Virus record (IMG/VR): IMGVR_UViG_3300014325_000022
Coordinates: 1-45,260 of that record
DNA from: a virus
Strand: one strand, 5' to 3'
DNA length: 45,260 bases
The notes beneath the pieces are model-generated. The model was not told the origin of the DNA. It searched no databases and was given only the letters and a program-made list of their open reading frames with translations. Shown in pieces: positions 29,454 to 38,277 of this stretch. Made by a program: the position numbers and the translations under genes. Within the stretch, counting starts at the first letter, position 1. The number at the start of each line of letters is the position of its first letter.

Positions 29454-29701
29454 AATATACAATAATTGTCTTTTCTTATTATCCTGGATATGATGGTTCA
29501 AAATTAGGAATTGAAAAAGAATTCTGCAAGGAAATTAGTAGAAAAGAAATTGACTATTTTTTAAAAAATCATGATAGTATGGAAATTAAGAAAAAATATC
29601 CAGGTATAGAGAAACTTTCAATAGATTTTGAGAATAAAATAATTCAATTCGAATTTAATGGTATTGATAACGGGGAAAAATTCATTACCAATTTTCAATA
29701 A
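29450..29701 (+). CDS. Small protein, unknown
   Basis: 83 residues: KYTIIVFSYYPGYDGSKLGI, IEKEFCKEISRKEIDYF, then LSIDFENKIIQFEFNGIDNG. Likely alpha/beta. AAGGAG upstream. Not recognised. Confidence 0.55.
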   Translation: MKYTIIVFSYYPGYDGSKLGIEKEFCKEISRKEIDYFLKNHDSMEIKKKYPGIEKLSIDFENKIIQFEFNGIDNGEKFITNFQ

Positions 29702-29768
29702 ATATCTCTGATGACTTTTTTAAAAAAATGTGATACACTACGCCAAATCAATTGAAAGGAGTTATTAA

Positions 29769-30011
29769 ATGTCTGAGTCTGCTATTCTTGCGTTGTTTGA
29801 TGTGATTATCAAAGTTTTGCCGAGTTGTGTTTCATTTATCGAGGGTTTAGTAGGAGATGGCGGCACTATCACTCCTGACCATGTGCCTCAAATTCTTTCG
29901 CACATGGCTGACGTATCAAAAACTGCAACAGATCTGTCAAATACTGCTAATGCTGCTGCGAGTGTTGCTGATGATGCTAAATCTATGGTTAATGACGCAG
30001 TCGCTCAGTAA
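29769..30011 (+). CDS. Last plus-strand gene, Ala/Asp-rich small protein
   Basis: 80 residues. Residues 1-28 are hydrophobic (SAILALFDVIIKVLPSCVSF), then GDGGTITPDHVPQILSHMAD and an Ala/Asn/Asp-rich helix. No Lys-rich bias as in its neighbours; base composition is close to that of structural genes. Strong AAAGGAG site and a possible own -10 (TGTGATACACT, 29730-29740). It may be a structural or lysis-related protein; unknown. Confidence 0.6.
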   Translation: MSESAILALFDVIIKVLPSCVSFIEGLVGDGGTITPDHVPQILSHMADVSKTATDLSNTANAAASVADDAKSMVNDAVAQ

Positions 30012-30078
30012 TCGTTTTAATCACGCTCAAAATCGCCCCGTAGAGCAATCAAAATCATCTGTCTGCAATGTAGATATC

Positions 30079-30112
30079 AAAACCCCTCGAAATTAAAATT
30101 TGAGGGGTTTTT
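30079..30112. terminator. Bidirectional terminator at the convergence point
   Basis: AAAACCCCTC (30079-30088), 13 bases, GAGGGGTTTT (30102-30111) and further T: a ten-pair stem with U-tracts in both readings. It separates the plus-strand genes ending at 30011 from the minus-strand late genes ending at 30136. Confidence 0.9.
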
Positions 30113-30135
30113 GTCGTTATTTGGATTAAAAATTA

Positions 30136-32028
30136 TTAAAACCATTCGGTAATAACTAATCCACCTGCGTCCCCGTCGCCACCATCTGTACCGCCTGTTC
30201 CCCCTGTGCCGCCGACGCCTTTGTCCCCGACCACATAATCTATTGTTATGGGTAGTAAAATAAGGTTATTTATCCATGCGCCACCACCACCACCTAAACC
30301 GGCGTTTACAAGGGTTTGGGTATCAGTATCTATAGCAATTGGTGCCCCCGATCCTCCCGATCCAGTTCCTGCCACTCCTCGACATTTATCCGGGTCTACG
30401 TCTGAAGTTCCACCCCCTGCAAATATTCCTGCACCACCAGCGCCACCGGGAAAATATAGATTAATGCGTAGAGGATCAGAAAAACCAGCTAGAAATGCGC
30501 CTCCTGATTCATTTCCCGATTGTCCATTGGCTGCGCTACCCGGATTTGAAGCAGGAATTCCTGCCACGCTTAGTGCGCCTCCCTCGCCTTTAGCGGTGGT
30601 GCCCCCTTTTCCGCCACCTAATGTGATATTAATACCCTCTCCTGAGTTTATAAGCGTCGTCTCTGTGCCATCCGTTCCGTATTGGGTAGGTGTAAAAGAG
30701 TTTGCAATAGACGCAGAACCACCTCCACCCCCACCCCAGGCTTGAATTGAAATATATTTTACAGAGGGGTCACTGGGGGTATATGTGCCGGTATCTCCTG
30801 GCGCAAAGACATACGATATTGGGAATGTATAGCTGCTAATCGCTGATTGCACGAATTCAGCTGTTACAATTTGAGTCGTATTTGTTCCAGGCGGAGGAGT
30901 TGGGGCTGTAGGTGTTCCTGTGAATGCTGGGCTATCTAAAGAGGCAGCATCGGTTACATCTGAAACATCATAATCATCCGCCATTGGTACTGCTGCTGGT
31001 GTTGTTCTGCCGTTAAAACTGACTAAACCGGGCGCAGACGAATTTATTGCCCATTTTGCAGGATCTTGACCTGGATTATCAACAAGTGCAGTGATTTGAT
31101 CACCGACATCTACATGTTGTGTATCAACTAAATCCAGTGATTCTGGCAAATCTCCAGCGACACTAATTATCCAATATTGGCCGGCTACAATCGGATTTCC
31201 GAATTGATCTGTGGTCGGAAATGTTCCGCCGCTCGCATCCCAGACTCCCTGAAATAAATTTCCACCCTGAGAATCATACATATTACTCGGAACATTGAGG
31301 ATAACACGAAATAATTGTCCGCCTGCCGTCGCTTGATCAAATGCTTCTCCGATAATTGGCAGACCAGAATTTCCCTCTGCTTGTCTAACTCCTGACGCAA
31401 TATTTGGATCTAAAATAACCATCGATCCGCGAACAATAGCCGCCGTCGAATAAAGCCAAATACACGTTTGAGTTCTTGCTATTTCACAACGCATTCCCGC
31501 TGTAAAAGAAGGAGATTTTTGATCATAAACGATATATCCATTGGGCATATCTGTGCCGGCTGAGACAATTGTTGGTATGCCGTAAGGAGAATTCACAAAT
31601 TTAATCGGCTGTCCGGGATATAATGGCGTGGATTGTGAAGCATCAACCTGCGCTGCGACTACATTTTTTGGCCCTTGTTGTAAATCAGTTTGCCCCAAAA
31701 TTGCTGACATCGCAAGTTGGTTCATGCTCTGTGACGCCGGCAATGTCGTCATCGTGAATGCCGCAGATTCTACTGTAGATGTTGTTGCGTCAGTATAAAC
31801 AACCTTGTAAAAATAAGTGGTATTTGGTATCAATCCACCGTCATTTAAAATCAATCCAGTGGCATTTGGTATGATATTTCCTGCGCCTGGCGTGAATGAT
31901 GCATCGGTTGTAGATCTATACCACTGCTGTGTGTACGGCGCTGTGCCGCCACTTGCTGATGTTGTTGATAATTTTGCGCCATTTGATCCGGCTGAGATTA
32001 ATGATAAAATTCCTGCTGTTAAAACCAT
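30136..32028 (-). CDS. Tail fibre: Ig-like, paralogue of the head protein, glycine-rich tip
   Basis: 630 residues. 1-95: Ig/FN3-like (GGTAPYTQQWYR). 96-250: module with YPGQPIKFVN, GYIVYDQK, AFDQATAGGQLFRV; together 1-250 are homologous to the capsid-side protein at 1354-2115. About 250-345: a segment with QGVWDASGGTFPTTDQ and YWIISVAGD. About 350-400: tail-fibre linker SLDSPAFTGTPTAPTPPPGT and IVTAEFVQSAI. 400-630: Gly-rich domain (QAWGGGGGGSAS, several GG runs) ending LVITEWF, likely the receptor-binding tip. It is the last late gene, before the terminator. Confidence 0.8.
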   Translation of the reverse strand: MVLTAGILSLISAGSNGAKLSTTSASGGTAPYTQQWYRSTTDASFTPGAGNIIPNATGLILNDGGLIPNTTYFYKVVYTDATTSTVESAAFTMTTLPASQSMNQLAMSAILGQTDLQQGPKNVVAAQVDASQSTPLYPGQPIKFVNSPYGIPTIVSAGTDMPNGYIVYDQKSPSFTAGMRCEIARTQTCIWLYSTAAIVRGSMVILDPNIASGVRQAEGNSGLPIIGEAFDQATAGGQLFRVILNVPSNMYDSQGGNLFQGVWDASGGTFPTTDQFGNPIVAGQYWIISVAGDLPESLDLVDTQHVDVGDQITALVDNPGQDPAKWAINSSAPGLVSFNGRTTPAAVPMADDYDVSDVTDAASLDSPAFTGTPTAPTPPPGTNTTQIVTAEFVQSAISSYTFPISYVFAPGDTGTYTPSDPSVKYISIQAWGGGGGGSASIANSFTPTQYGTDGTETTLINSGEGINITLGGGKGGTTAKGEGGALSVAGIPASNPGSAANGQSGNESGGAFLAGFSDPLRINLYFPGGAGGAGIFAGGGTSDVDPDKCRGVAGTGSGGSGAPIAIDTDTQTLVNAGLGGGGGAWINNLILLPITIDYVVGDKGVGGTGGTGGTDGGDGDAGGLVITEWF

Positions 32029-32049
32029 GTTTTTTCCCCTTATTTTTTA

Positions 32050-33117
32050 TTATTGGTAATATTCGTCAATAATTATTGTACCGTTTGCTCCCGGACCGCC
32101 ATCCCTTCCGCCAACGCCACCTGCTGTGCCCCCGTTTCCGCCTGCTCCGATTGTAAATGCTATGATACTAAGTGGATTTATTATAATAAAATCCGACCAA
32201 CCTGCTCCTCCTCCTCCGCCTCCCGAGATAAATCCAGCAGAGTTCCCGCTAATGCTGCCCCCTCCCCCGCCTGCGCCTGAATTTTGTATGGCTGATGAAC
32301 CCGCAGAGTCTATTAATGCTACGCCTGCGCCAGAAAATAAACTTTGGCCGCCTTGTCCGCCCGGAATATCACAAGTGAGTGCAGCACCAAAATTAAACCC
32401 CATTCCGGGATTTCCTTTCTGTCCTGCATATGCAACACCCGTGATTGGTATAGAAGAGGCACCTCCGTCTCCTCCGTTTCCAGCTGTGCCTACTCCTCCT
32501 GCTGGTGCCCCCTTCCCTCCACTAGCTATATATGATGATGTTAAAAATGTAGTATCACCCCCATCAGATCCTGCTGTTCCGGCAGAAAAAGAAGAGCCCC
32601 CGCCGCCGCCGCCGCCGCCGCACATTCGGACACGAAGATATAATGGTTTTTGCGGTCCTGTTGGCGTGTATGTTCCAGCTCCTGGCGTCGTAAATATTTG
32701 TTGAGTTGGAGCAACAAGGGCTGTTGATTGCCAATCAGAAGGACTACTCGCCGGATTATTATTTGTATTTGAATCGATTAATGAATAGTACTGAACACTT
32801 CCCACCTTGCAAATATCATTTTCATTATATGTCGTACCCGCATCCCATTCAGGAATTCCTCTCGTAAAAATATATGCTAATTGTTGCGTCATTAATCTTA
32901 AAAGCGAATTAAAATCTTGAATAGTGGGGCTATATGCGCCTCCAACACCATCGTACATCCCCCCTTCAAAATTAGATAATTCTTGAATAATGGTAGGATC
33001 AATTGTTGCTCCAGAATATAATTCCGGAGTGCTTAAAAATGACCCATACTTTGACATTTGATTTGATCCTGCACTCGATCCAAATATTTTTTGCGTATAT
33101 CTATTTAATCCTGCCAT
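32050..33117 (-). CDS. Glycine-rich receptor-binding tail fibre
   Basis: 355 residues. N-terminal attachment part ~1-90 (QELSNFEGGMYDG, FTRGIPEWDAGTTYNENDIC). About 83-130 resembles a CBM5/12-type module (Y.E.D...GSVQYYSL, then NTNNNPASSPSDWQ). 135-355 is Gly-rich (RVRMCGGGGGGGGSS and more), ending IIIDEYYQ, like the tip of the neighbouring fibre. Probably contacts the host surface. A Pro-rich frame on the opposite strand is a shadow of this sequence. Confidence 0.75.
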   Translation of the reverse strand: MAGLNRYTQKIFGSSAGSNQMSKYGSFLSTPELYSGATIDPTIIQELSNFEGGMYDGVGGAYSPTIQDFNSLLRLMTQQLAYIFTRGIPEWDAGTTYNENDICKVGSVQYYSLIDSNTNNNPASSPSDWQSTALVAPTQQIFTTPGAGTYTPTGPQKPLYLRVRMCGGGGGGGGSSFSAGTAGSDGGDTTFLTSSYIASGGKGAPAGGVGTAGNGGDGGASSIPITGVAYAGQKGNPGMGFNFGAALTCDIPGGQGGQSLFSGAGVALIDSAGSSAIQNSGAGGGGGSISGNSAGFISGGGGGGAGWSDFIIINPLSIIAFTIGAGGNGGTAGGVGGRDGGPGANGTIIIDEYYQ

Positions 33118-33125
33118 ATTTACCT

Positions 33126-34043
33126 CTAAATAAAATCACCATATTGTAAAAATATCCAATTACTATCAAAATCTTCATATCTATTAAATGGTTTATTTCC
33201 TGATGGAATTCCTCCATTTTCATATGTGCTAAATCCAAAAAATTGGTCCACAACTGGCGGAATAATTGTATTATAACCAACTGCCATCGGTACAGGAAGC
33301 AATCCTTCTTCAATTATTGCAATAAAAACATCCTTACTGCCAATTGAAGAACCAAATATAAAACTCACATACATTGTTTTATAATCTGTAATAATGAAAT
33401 CACCTGGAAAAAATTGATTGAAAATATTTTCTGCATTAGCAAGAGAAGTCCCTGCATTATTTCTAGAAATTGCGAATTTTATTAATACTCTAAACTCATC
33501 ATCATCTAAAAATATTGTCCTTGTTTTTGTTACTACTGTTCTTTTTACGCCGGTATATTTTCCTAAAATATCGAGCTGAACTCCAATAGCAGTTTCTAAA
33601 TCAAAAGCATTTTGAACAGCTAAAGGCAAAATTAAATCTGTTTCTGTTATCGTTATTTTTGTAGATGGATTTAAATTATTGCTTGAAACAGTCAGTAATT
33701 TTGCGATATTTATGACGCCTAAAAACAATACTGTCAGCCCATCGGTTATGCTCCCTCCAACAATTACTTGTGATAAATCAGGAATTGCTTGTAAAATAGC
33801 AGTAATATCTTCTGCATTGTCATTCCAATTTATCGCTGCCGAGTCGACTCCATCATAATTTAAAACGAATGTACCCGATGAGGGATTAGGAGAAAATGTA
33901 ATTAATTGAGTTGAAGTTTGCGGCATTAAAAGAGGAGCAGTAATTGCTAGAATTGTGTTAAATGCTTTCGGTTTTCCCACATACTGAAGAATCAATAGTT
34001 TTGCATAATATTCATTTAATTCTCGCGTGCTTTCTGTTGCCAT
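33126..34043 (-). CDS. Baseplate-fibre adaptor (DUF2612-like) with inserted module
   Basis: 305 residues. The start (ELNEYYAKLLILQYVGKPKA) and the part after ~137 (FDLETAIGVQLDILGKYTGV, then a RVLIKFAI segment) resemble DUF2612-type proteins, which take the place of P2 gpI in linking baseplate and fibres. Residues ~46-136 are an inserted module (SGTFVLNYDGVDSAAINWND) found also in the sheath and baseplate J proteins. Family name is from pattern memory. Confidence 0.65.
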   Translation of the reverse strand: MATESTRELNEYYAKLLILQYVGKPKAFNTILAITAPLLMPQTSTQLITFSPNPSSGTFVLNYDGVDSAAINWNDNAEDITAILQAIPDLSQVIVGGSITDGLTVLFLGVINIAKLLTVSSNNLNPSTKITITETDLILPLAVQNAFDLETAIGVQLDILGKYTGVKRTVVTKTRTIFLDDDEFRVLIKFAISRNNAGTSLANAENIFNQFFPGDFIITDYKTMYVSFIFGSSIGSKDVFIAIIEEGLLPVPMAVGYNTIIPPVVDQFFGFSTYENGGIPSGNKPFNRYEDFDSNWIFLQYGDFI

Positions 34044-34050
34044 GAAATCC

Positions 34051-35877
34051 TCAACTTACTGTGATATTTGCTGTTGCCATATTTCCAAATGAATCTGTGA
34101 CTTTTGCGACATCCGTCGCAGGCGTCGCGCCGGAGCTATATGCACCCGTAGAAGCGTTTATTGACCCGCCAGATGGATTTGATTGCATCGAATATGTCAA
34201 TGTACCGTAGCCGCCAAGTCCTGTGAAAATTTGGGCATTTGACGTTGAAATAGGGACACTGACAGAAGTCGGAGATAAAACCATCGGCAAAATTATGATT
34301 TTATCTGCGCTGACAACTAGATAGTTTTTCTTTGTACTTGGCGCTAGAATGTTTTGATAACCCTCGTTAAATGAGAATGCGATCGCTGCAGGGGCGCTTG
34401 TTTGAAGCGAATTGCTTTTTACTGTGATTAAACCAAGGGCAGATGTTACGCCGAGCGCAATTGTCAGGGTTTGCCCTGCGATGGTTCCTGTCACCACGGC
34501 CGCGCTTAATCCTGCCAATGCACGCAGTTTTGACTGAATTGTCGCTGTACTATCATTCCAATTTATCGCCGCTGTATCGTTTCCATTGTAAGAAAATTCA
34601 AAGGTGCCACTTGCTGCCACACCGCTTAATGTCGCTATTTGAGTAAGCGCCAGGCTTAAGCCCGCATTTGTTATCAAAGTGTTTGGATCTGCTTGTTGGG
34701 CTATACATGCAACTTGGTTTATATTTGCTTCATCATCTACGCCCAGGACATAATTATTTACGAGTGCGGTTATAATTCCCGCGATATTTGGCGGATTAAC
34801 TCCATTAATTGACGTTGCCGTAAAAGAAATAAACATGTTTTGTGCCATAGCATTATCATAATTAACTGTGAATATTGTGCCATCTTTTTGCGTCACATTA
34901 TAAGATGTGTCGCCTTTCATGCCACAGCCAAGGTTTCTGTAAAAATAAATTTCCATTGCTACCGGGTCATATATACCCCAATTTGTTGAATCAGTTGCAG
35001 GATTATTGTTTAAATTATTATCTTTCCAAGAGATATAATTTGTATTTCCAATGGAAACTAATTGTCCATATGAATAGCTAATTGTGGATGACCACGACAA
35101 AAATGGCCCTACATTCGACGCTCCCTGCACAATTACCCAGATTGAATGGTCTGGAATACCATCTCCATCTGTTGCATTTGTTTTATTTTCGTAAACAAAT
35201 GCGGATGAAATTCCGTTTATATTTCTCAATGCTGCGCGCAGAGCTATCGCTTGGCCTTGGGATGGCATTGCAACCGAAATTTGTCGTCTTATTCTTAATT
35301 CTGCATCAGATTCTTCATTTATTCCGCGCACTGTTTGTGCAGTGGGATTATTAACAGAGACAACGCCGAGTACCACGGTTGACATCACCGTAATCGTATT
35401 TATTTGCGTTACATTCGCTCCAGGCGTTGCAGCTCTGAAAGAGGCTACCGTCGTTCCGGGCCCAATATTGTTTTGAGTTGTTTGTAAAAACCATTGATTT
35501 CCAATGTTATCTGCGACTGTATATACTGGATTTTCTGCTTGATCTAAACCGTATAGCGTGACTTCTTGCGAGGTCACAATCGTAATATTTGTGATTGAAA
35601 AAGTTCCTGCTTGTCTTTCCACGCCATTAATTGCGCATCTTTGATCAAGTGGAACTCCTATCGCTAAATCAGGATCGAATGAATTATATATGGATTGCAT
35701 CAATAGCAGCATATCTATTTGAGTTTGAACATCAATATTAATACGCTGTCCATCTCTTGTATTAGATGATAAATCAATATCAGGACTATAAATTTTCTGC
35801 ATAGCAGCAATTTCATTTGCTAATAATTCTGGCTGTGTTGATATCGTTAATCCTGTTGCATCTAAAATGTTTGGCAT
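34051..35877 (-). CDS. Baseplate J-like protein with three extra modules
   Basis: 608 residues, longer than usual. Core baseplate wedge J: 1-100 (DGQRINIDVQTQID, LAIGVPLDQRCAINGVERQAG), 165-255 (RGINEESDAELRIRRQISVA, GISSAFVYENKTNATDGDGIPDHSIWVIV), 305-415. Inserted or added parts: CBM5/12-like 261-303 (SWSSTISYSYGQLVSIGNTN, NNNPATDSTNW); shared module 415-505 (SGTFEFSYNGNDTAAINWND); C-terminal Ig-like 537-608 (GGYGTLTYS, GGSINASTGAYSSG). It joins wedges in the baseplate of contractile tails. Confidence 0.85.
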   Translation of the reverse strand: MPNILDATGLTISTQPELLANEIAAMQKIYSPDIDLSSNTRDGQRINIDVQTQIDMLLLMQSIYNSFDPDLAIGVPLDQRCAINGVERQAGTFSITNITIVTSQEVTLYGLDQAENPVYTVADNIGNQWFLQTTQNNIGPGTTVASFRAATPGANVTQINTITVMSTVVLGVVSVNNPTAQTVRGINEESDAELRIRRQISVAMPSQGQAIALRAALRNINGISSAFVYENKTNATDGDGIPDHSIWVIVQGASNVGPFLSWSSTISYSYGQLVSIGNTNYISWKDNNLNNNPATDSTNWGIYDPVAMEIYFYRNLGCGMKGDTSYNVTQKDGTIFTVNYDNAMAQNMFISFTATSINGVNPPNIAGIITALVNNYVLGVDDEANINQVACIAQQADPNTLITNAGLSLALTQIATLSGVAASGTFEFSYNGNDTAAINWNDSTATIQSKLRALAGLSAAVVTGTIAGQTLTIALGVTSALGLITVKSNSLQTSAPAAIAFSFNEGYQNILAPSTKKNYLVVSADKIIILPMVLSPTSVSVPISTSNAQIFTGLGGYGTLTYSMQSNPSGGSINASTGAYSSGATPATDVAKVTDSFGNMATANITVS

Positions 35878-35878
35878 T

Positions 35879-36235
35879 TTAAAACCCTATGCTATATTGA
35901 AAATTATCGCCTATGACTGAAAATACTGTCTGAGCTTGATAAGATATACTGAAATTTCTATTGGTTAAATTTACGGAAAGTTGATTTATTCCGGTAACAA
36001 ATGTCGTATTTAATATCACTGCACTTATCGCGGCTCTTAATGCGATTTGATTTTTTGAACCCCCTAGAAATGTAAACCAATCAATTCCCGCAGTGATATC
36101 AAAGAAGCAATCTCCCAAAAAACAAAGAAGTCGTGTTTTTATATTCTGTATTACAGCAGAAATATTTGATAAATAATCATTTATTGATTTACCGAAAGTC
36201 CAATCCCCATCTTGATCTAATGCACCGACAATCAT
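35879..36235 (-). CDS. Baseplate wedge protein (gp25/W-like)
   Basis: 118 residues. GDWTFGKSINDYLSNISAVI, QNIKTRLLCFLGDCFFDITA and a GIDWFTFLG stretch, with ALRAAISAVILNTTFVTGIN, follow the T4 gp25/P2 gpW layout that nucleates the sheath on the baseplate. Overlaps the spike gene by four bases; the next gene is J, as expected. Confidence 0.8.
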   Translation of the reverse strand: MIVGALDQDGDWTFGKSINDYLSNISAVIQNIKTRLLCFLGDCFFDITAGIDWFTFLGGSKNQIALRAAISAVILNTTFVTGINQLSVNLTNRNFSISYQAQTVFSVIGDNFQYSIGF

Positions 36236-36975
36236 TCTATTAGTCCTCCAATATCCGTAGCAATAACAGTAATATTATTACCTATTGCCGTAATATCTGC
36301 CGCATTGGTTGGCGGACCGCTTGTATCCCCGCCAGATGAAACCGCAGTCACTGTCAGAGAAGATAATTGAATCGTTAAATTCTCTAATTGAGTACATAAT
36401 CTTTGTAATAAAGTATTTAATGTTGTGATATTATTCTGAAGAGTTATTTTATTATTTTGAGAATTTATCCCTAATTTTGCATTTCCATTTGTTATTAAAG
36501 CTCGTATTGTGTCATAATTTTGTATTAAAGAAGAAATATTATTTGGACCAATCAAAGCAATCGCATCACTAAAAGAATGAAGGCTTGCTGTGGCATTAGG
36601 GCTAGATAATGCCCCTTGAAACCAATTTTCGATATCTCTATCATTAAACATTAATATGCATTGATCTCCTTTGGATATGGGAAAAGTTATCCTACATGGA
36701 CCTCCTCCAATCACAACAACTGGACAATCAATTAATGTTGGATAATCTAAATTTTTTGGAATAAAATTTCTATTTGTTGAGTCTAATACCCAATAAGTCT
36801 GCTTATAATTTATTGTACATTTAACCGTTTGTTTTACGGCATCAAAGCTCTGAATTGTTGCTAAATGATGACAATTAAAATCTAAATCTGAGTTTAATTT
36901 CCATAAATCCAGCAAATCTTTAAGCTCTGGTTTTCTATTGCTTATAAAAGATTTTGTTAGCTGTGGAGAGCTCAT
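36232..36975 (-). CDS. Baseplate central spike (Gp138 N-terminal-like)
   Basis: 247 residues. Residues ~35-150 look like the OB fold of Gp138/gpV spikes (HHLATIQSFDAVKQTVKCTI, LIDCPVVVIGGGPCRITFPI, GDQCILMFNDRDIENWF). The C-terminal 100 residues are repetitive (NNKITLQNNITTLNTLLQRL), suiting a trimeric stem. The membrane-piercing tip at the end of the tail tube. Confidence 0.85.
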   Translation of the reverse strand: MSSPQLTKSFISNRKPELKDLLDLWKLNSDLDFNCHHLATIQSFDAVKQTVKCTINYKQTYWVLDSTNRNFIPKNLDYPTLIDCPVVVIGGGPCRITFPISKGDQCILMFNDRDIENWFQGALSSPNATASLHSFSDAIALIGPNNISSLIQNYDTIRALITNGNAKLGINSQNNKITLQNNITTLNTLLQRLCTQLENLTIQLSSLTVTAVSSGGDTSGPPTNAADITAIGNNITVIATDIGGLIE

Positions 36976-37928
36976 GTCGGCGCTCCTATGGGACTATTTA
37001 CGGCATAAAATTCAACGTTTGTAATAGCATCTCCACAAACTGCTGGAGAAATTGTTGCTTTATGACGTAGAGATGTAATTTTATAATAATTATCTGATGG
37101 TCCTGTTTGGGATGCGTTTAAAGAAGCATTGCTTAATTGTGGACTTAATTCGCTTTGTAATTGAATTAATTGTCCAACTTTTAATGATGGCTCAAATATC
37201 ATATCAAATGTCACTGTCTGAATTTCTAAAAGAGGAGTGCTCAATAAACCACTATCAACCGATATAATGGGCGCTTTACCTTGGACCTTATTCCACTCTT
37301 TATTTGTTAATACATAAGCAAGTCCGTTATCAATAAAGAACGATTGACCTGAAATATTAATCAAATTTTGCATCACATTTCCAACATATGATTTTGATTT
37401 TTGCAAAACCTGTAAATTCCCAGTAATATTACCATTTATATCCTTAGTATATATGAATGAATCTCCAATTAATCCTAGGCTTGTGGCATCTAAAAAACTT
37501 ATTAATGTTTCATAAACAGTTTTCATCGGAGTGCCTGCGGGAAATGTTCCTTCATTTCCTTGAATTACTGAAAGTGCCGCTGGAACTGCACCATCATTAC
37601 AATCAATGTTTGTAATAAAATCTACGCCTTCTCGATAAGACCAGGCTTGTTGAATGAAACCAGAGAAGATAAGTGGAAGATTATCTCCATATCCAGCATT
37701 TAATTGTACTCTTCTTAATGCTGCAAATGTTGACCAATCCTGACGAATATTATCTCTTAATTTTTGTCCTAGATTTGTTACTCTTATATTGCAATTATTT
37801 GAAGATCCAAGGGTATGTCTTGTTAAACTAAATTCAATAGTTTTAGGGAGAGTAATATCAAAAAATGTATCTTTTTGTGTGCTCTCTACTCTTAGTTGAT
37901 AATTTCTTCCAAATTTATTTTGAGACAT
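36972..37928 (-). CDS. Baseplate hub protein
   Basis: 318 residues from ATG 37928 (GAGG upstream; a GTG five codons earlier is possible). Contains KTIEFSLTRHTLGSSNNCNI, RRVQLNAGYGDNLPLIFSGF, FSGFIQQAWSYREGVDFITN and FDMIFEPSLKVGQLIQLQS, matching the hub (gp44/gpD-like) proteins that connect tube and spike. Overlaps the spike gene by four bases. Confidence 0.8.
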   Translation of the reverse strand: MSQNKFGRNYQLRVESTQKDTFFDITLPKTIEFSLTRHTLGSSNNCNIRVTNLGQKLRDNIRQDWSTFAALRRVQLNAGYGDNLPLIFSGFIQQAWSYREGVDFITNIDCNDGAVPAALSVIQGNEGTFPAGTPMKTVYETLISFLDATSLGLIGDSFIYTKDINGNITGNLQVLQKSKSYVGNVMQNLINISGQSFFIDNGLAYVLTNKEWNKVQGKAPIISVDSGLLSTPLLEIQTVTFDMIFEPSLKVGQLIQLQSELSPQLSNASLNASQTGPSDNYYKITSLRHKATISPAVCGDAITNVEFYAVNSPIGAPT

Positions 37929-38277
37929 TTTGTTTTGCCTCACTTAATCTTTGATTATATTCGTCAACTTCCGCTTTTCTTAATATATATAAATTAAAAT
38001 TTTTACTTGCAAAATCTTGTATTAATGTTGGTTCTCGTCGAGTATTAGTAAAGCATCCTAAGCCAAAATCGATTAAATTTTTAAATTGATTTAGCATATT
38101 TGGACTAACAACAATTCTTAATCCTCGTGCAATAAATGATCCATATTCTAGATTTGTAATAAACCAACCTTGTTGACTATCAGAATAAATAATTTCAAAA
38201 CTCATCACGTTTCCGTTGTACAGTATTAGCGACTGTCTTTGTGAAGCATCTGATGTTATTCTCTGAATTAAATCCAT
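37915..38277 (-). CDS. Baseplate plug (Pam3 gp18-like)
   Basis: 120 residues: QRQSLILYNGNVMSFEIIYS, then WFITNLEYGSFIARGLRIVV and SPNMLNQFKNLIDFGLGCFT. The layout matches the small plug domain protein (Pam3 gp18 type, DUF6983) found between Dit-like and hub genes. Its end overlaps the hub start. Confidence 0.75.
   Translation of the reverse strand: MDLIQRITSDASQRQSLILYNGNVMSFEIIYSDSQQGWFITNLEYGSFIARGLRIVVSPNMLNQFKNLIDFGLGCFTNTRREPTLIQDFASKNFNLYILRKAEVDEYNQRLSEAKQNVSK

Noticed and set aside
10999-30011. Integrase, DNA polymerase or methyltransferase
   Set aside because: Looked for their hallmark motifs in all longer products (Tyr-recombinase R..H.R..Y, polymerase DTDS-type, methylase DPPY) and found none, so no claim of integration or self-coded polymerase is made.
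30248-30745. 165-codon Pro-rich plus-strand frame
   Set aside because: Mirror image of the Gly-rich tip of the tail fibre on the other strand: Gly codons read backwards give Pro. The same applies to 32126-32704.
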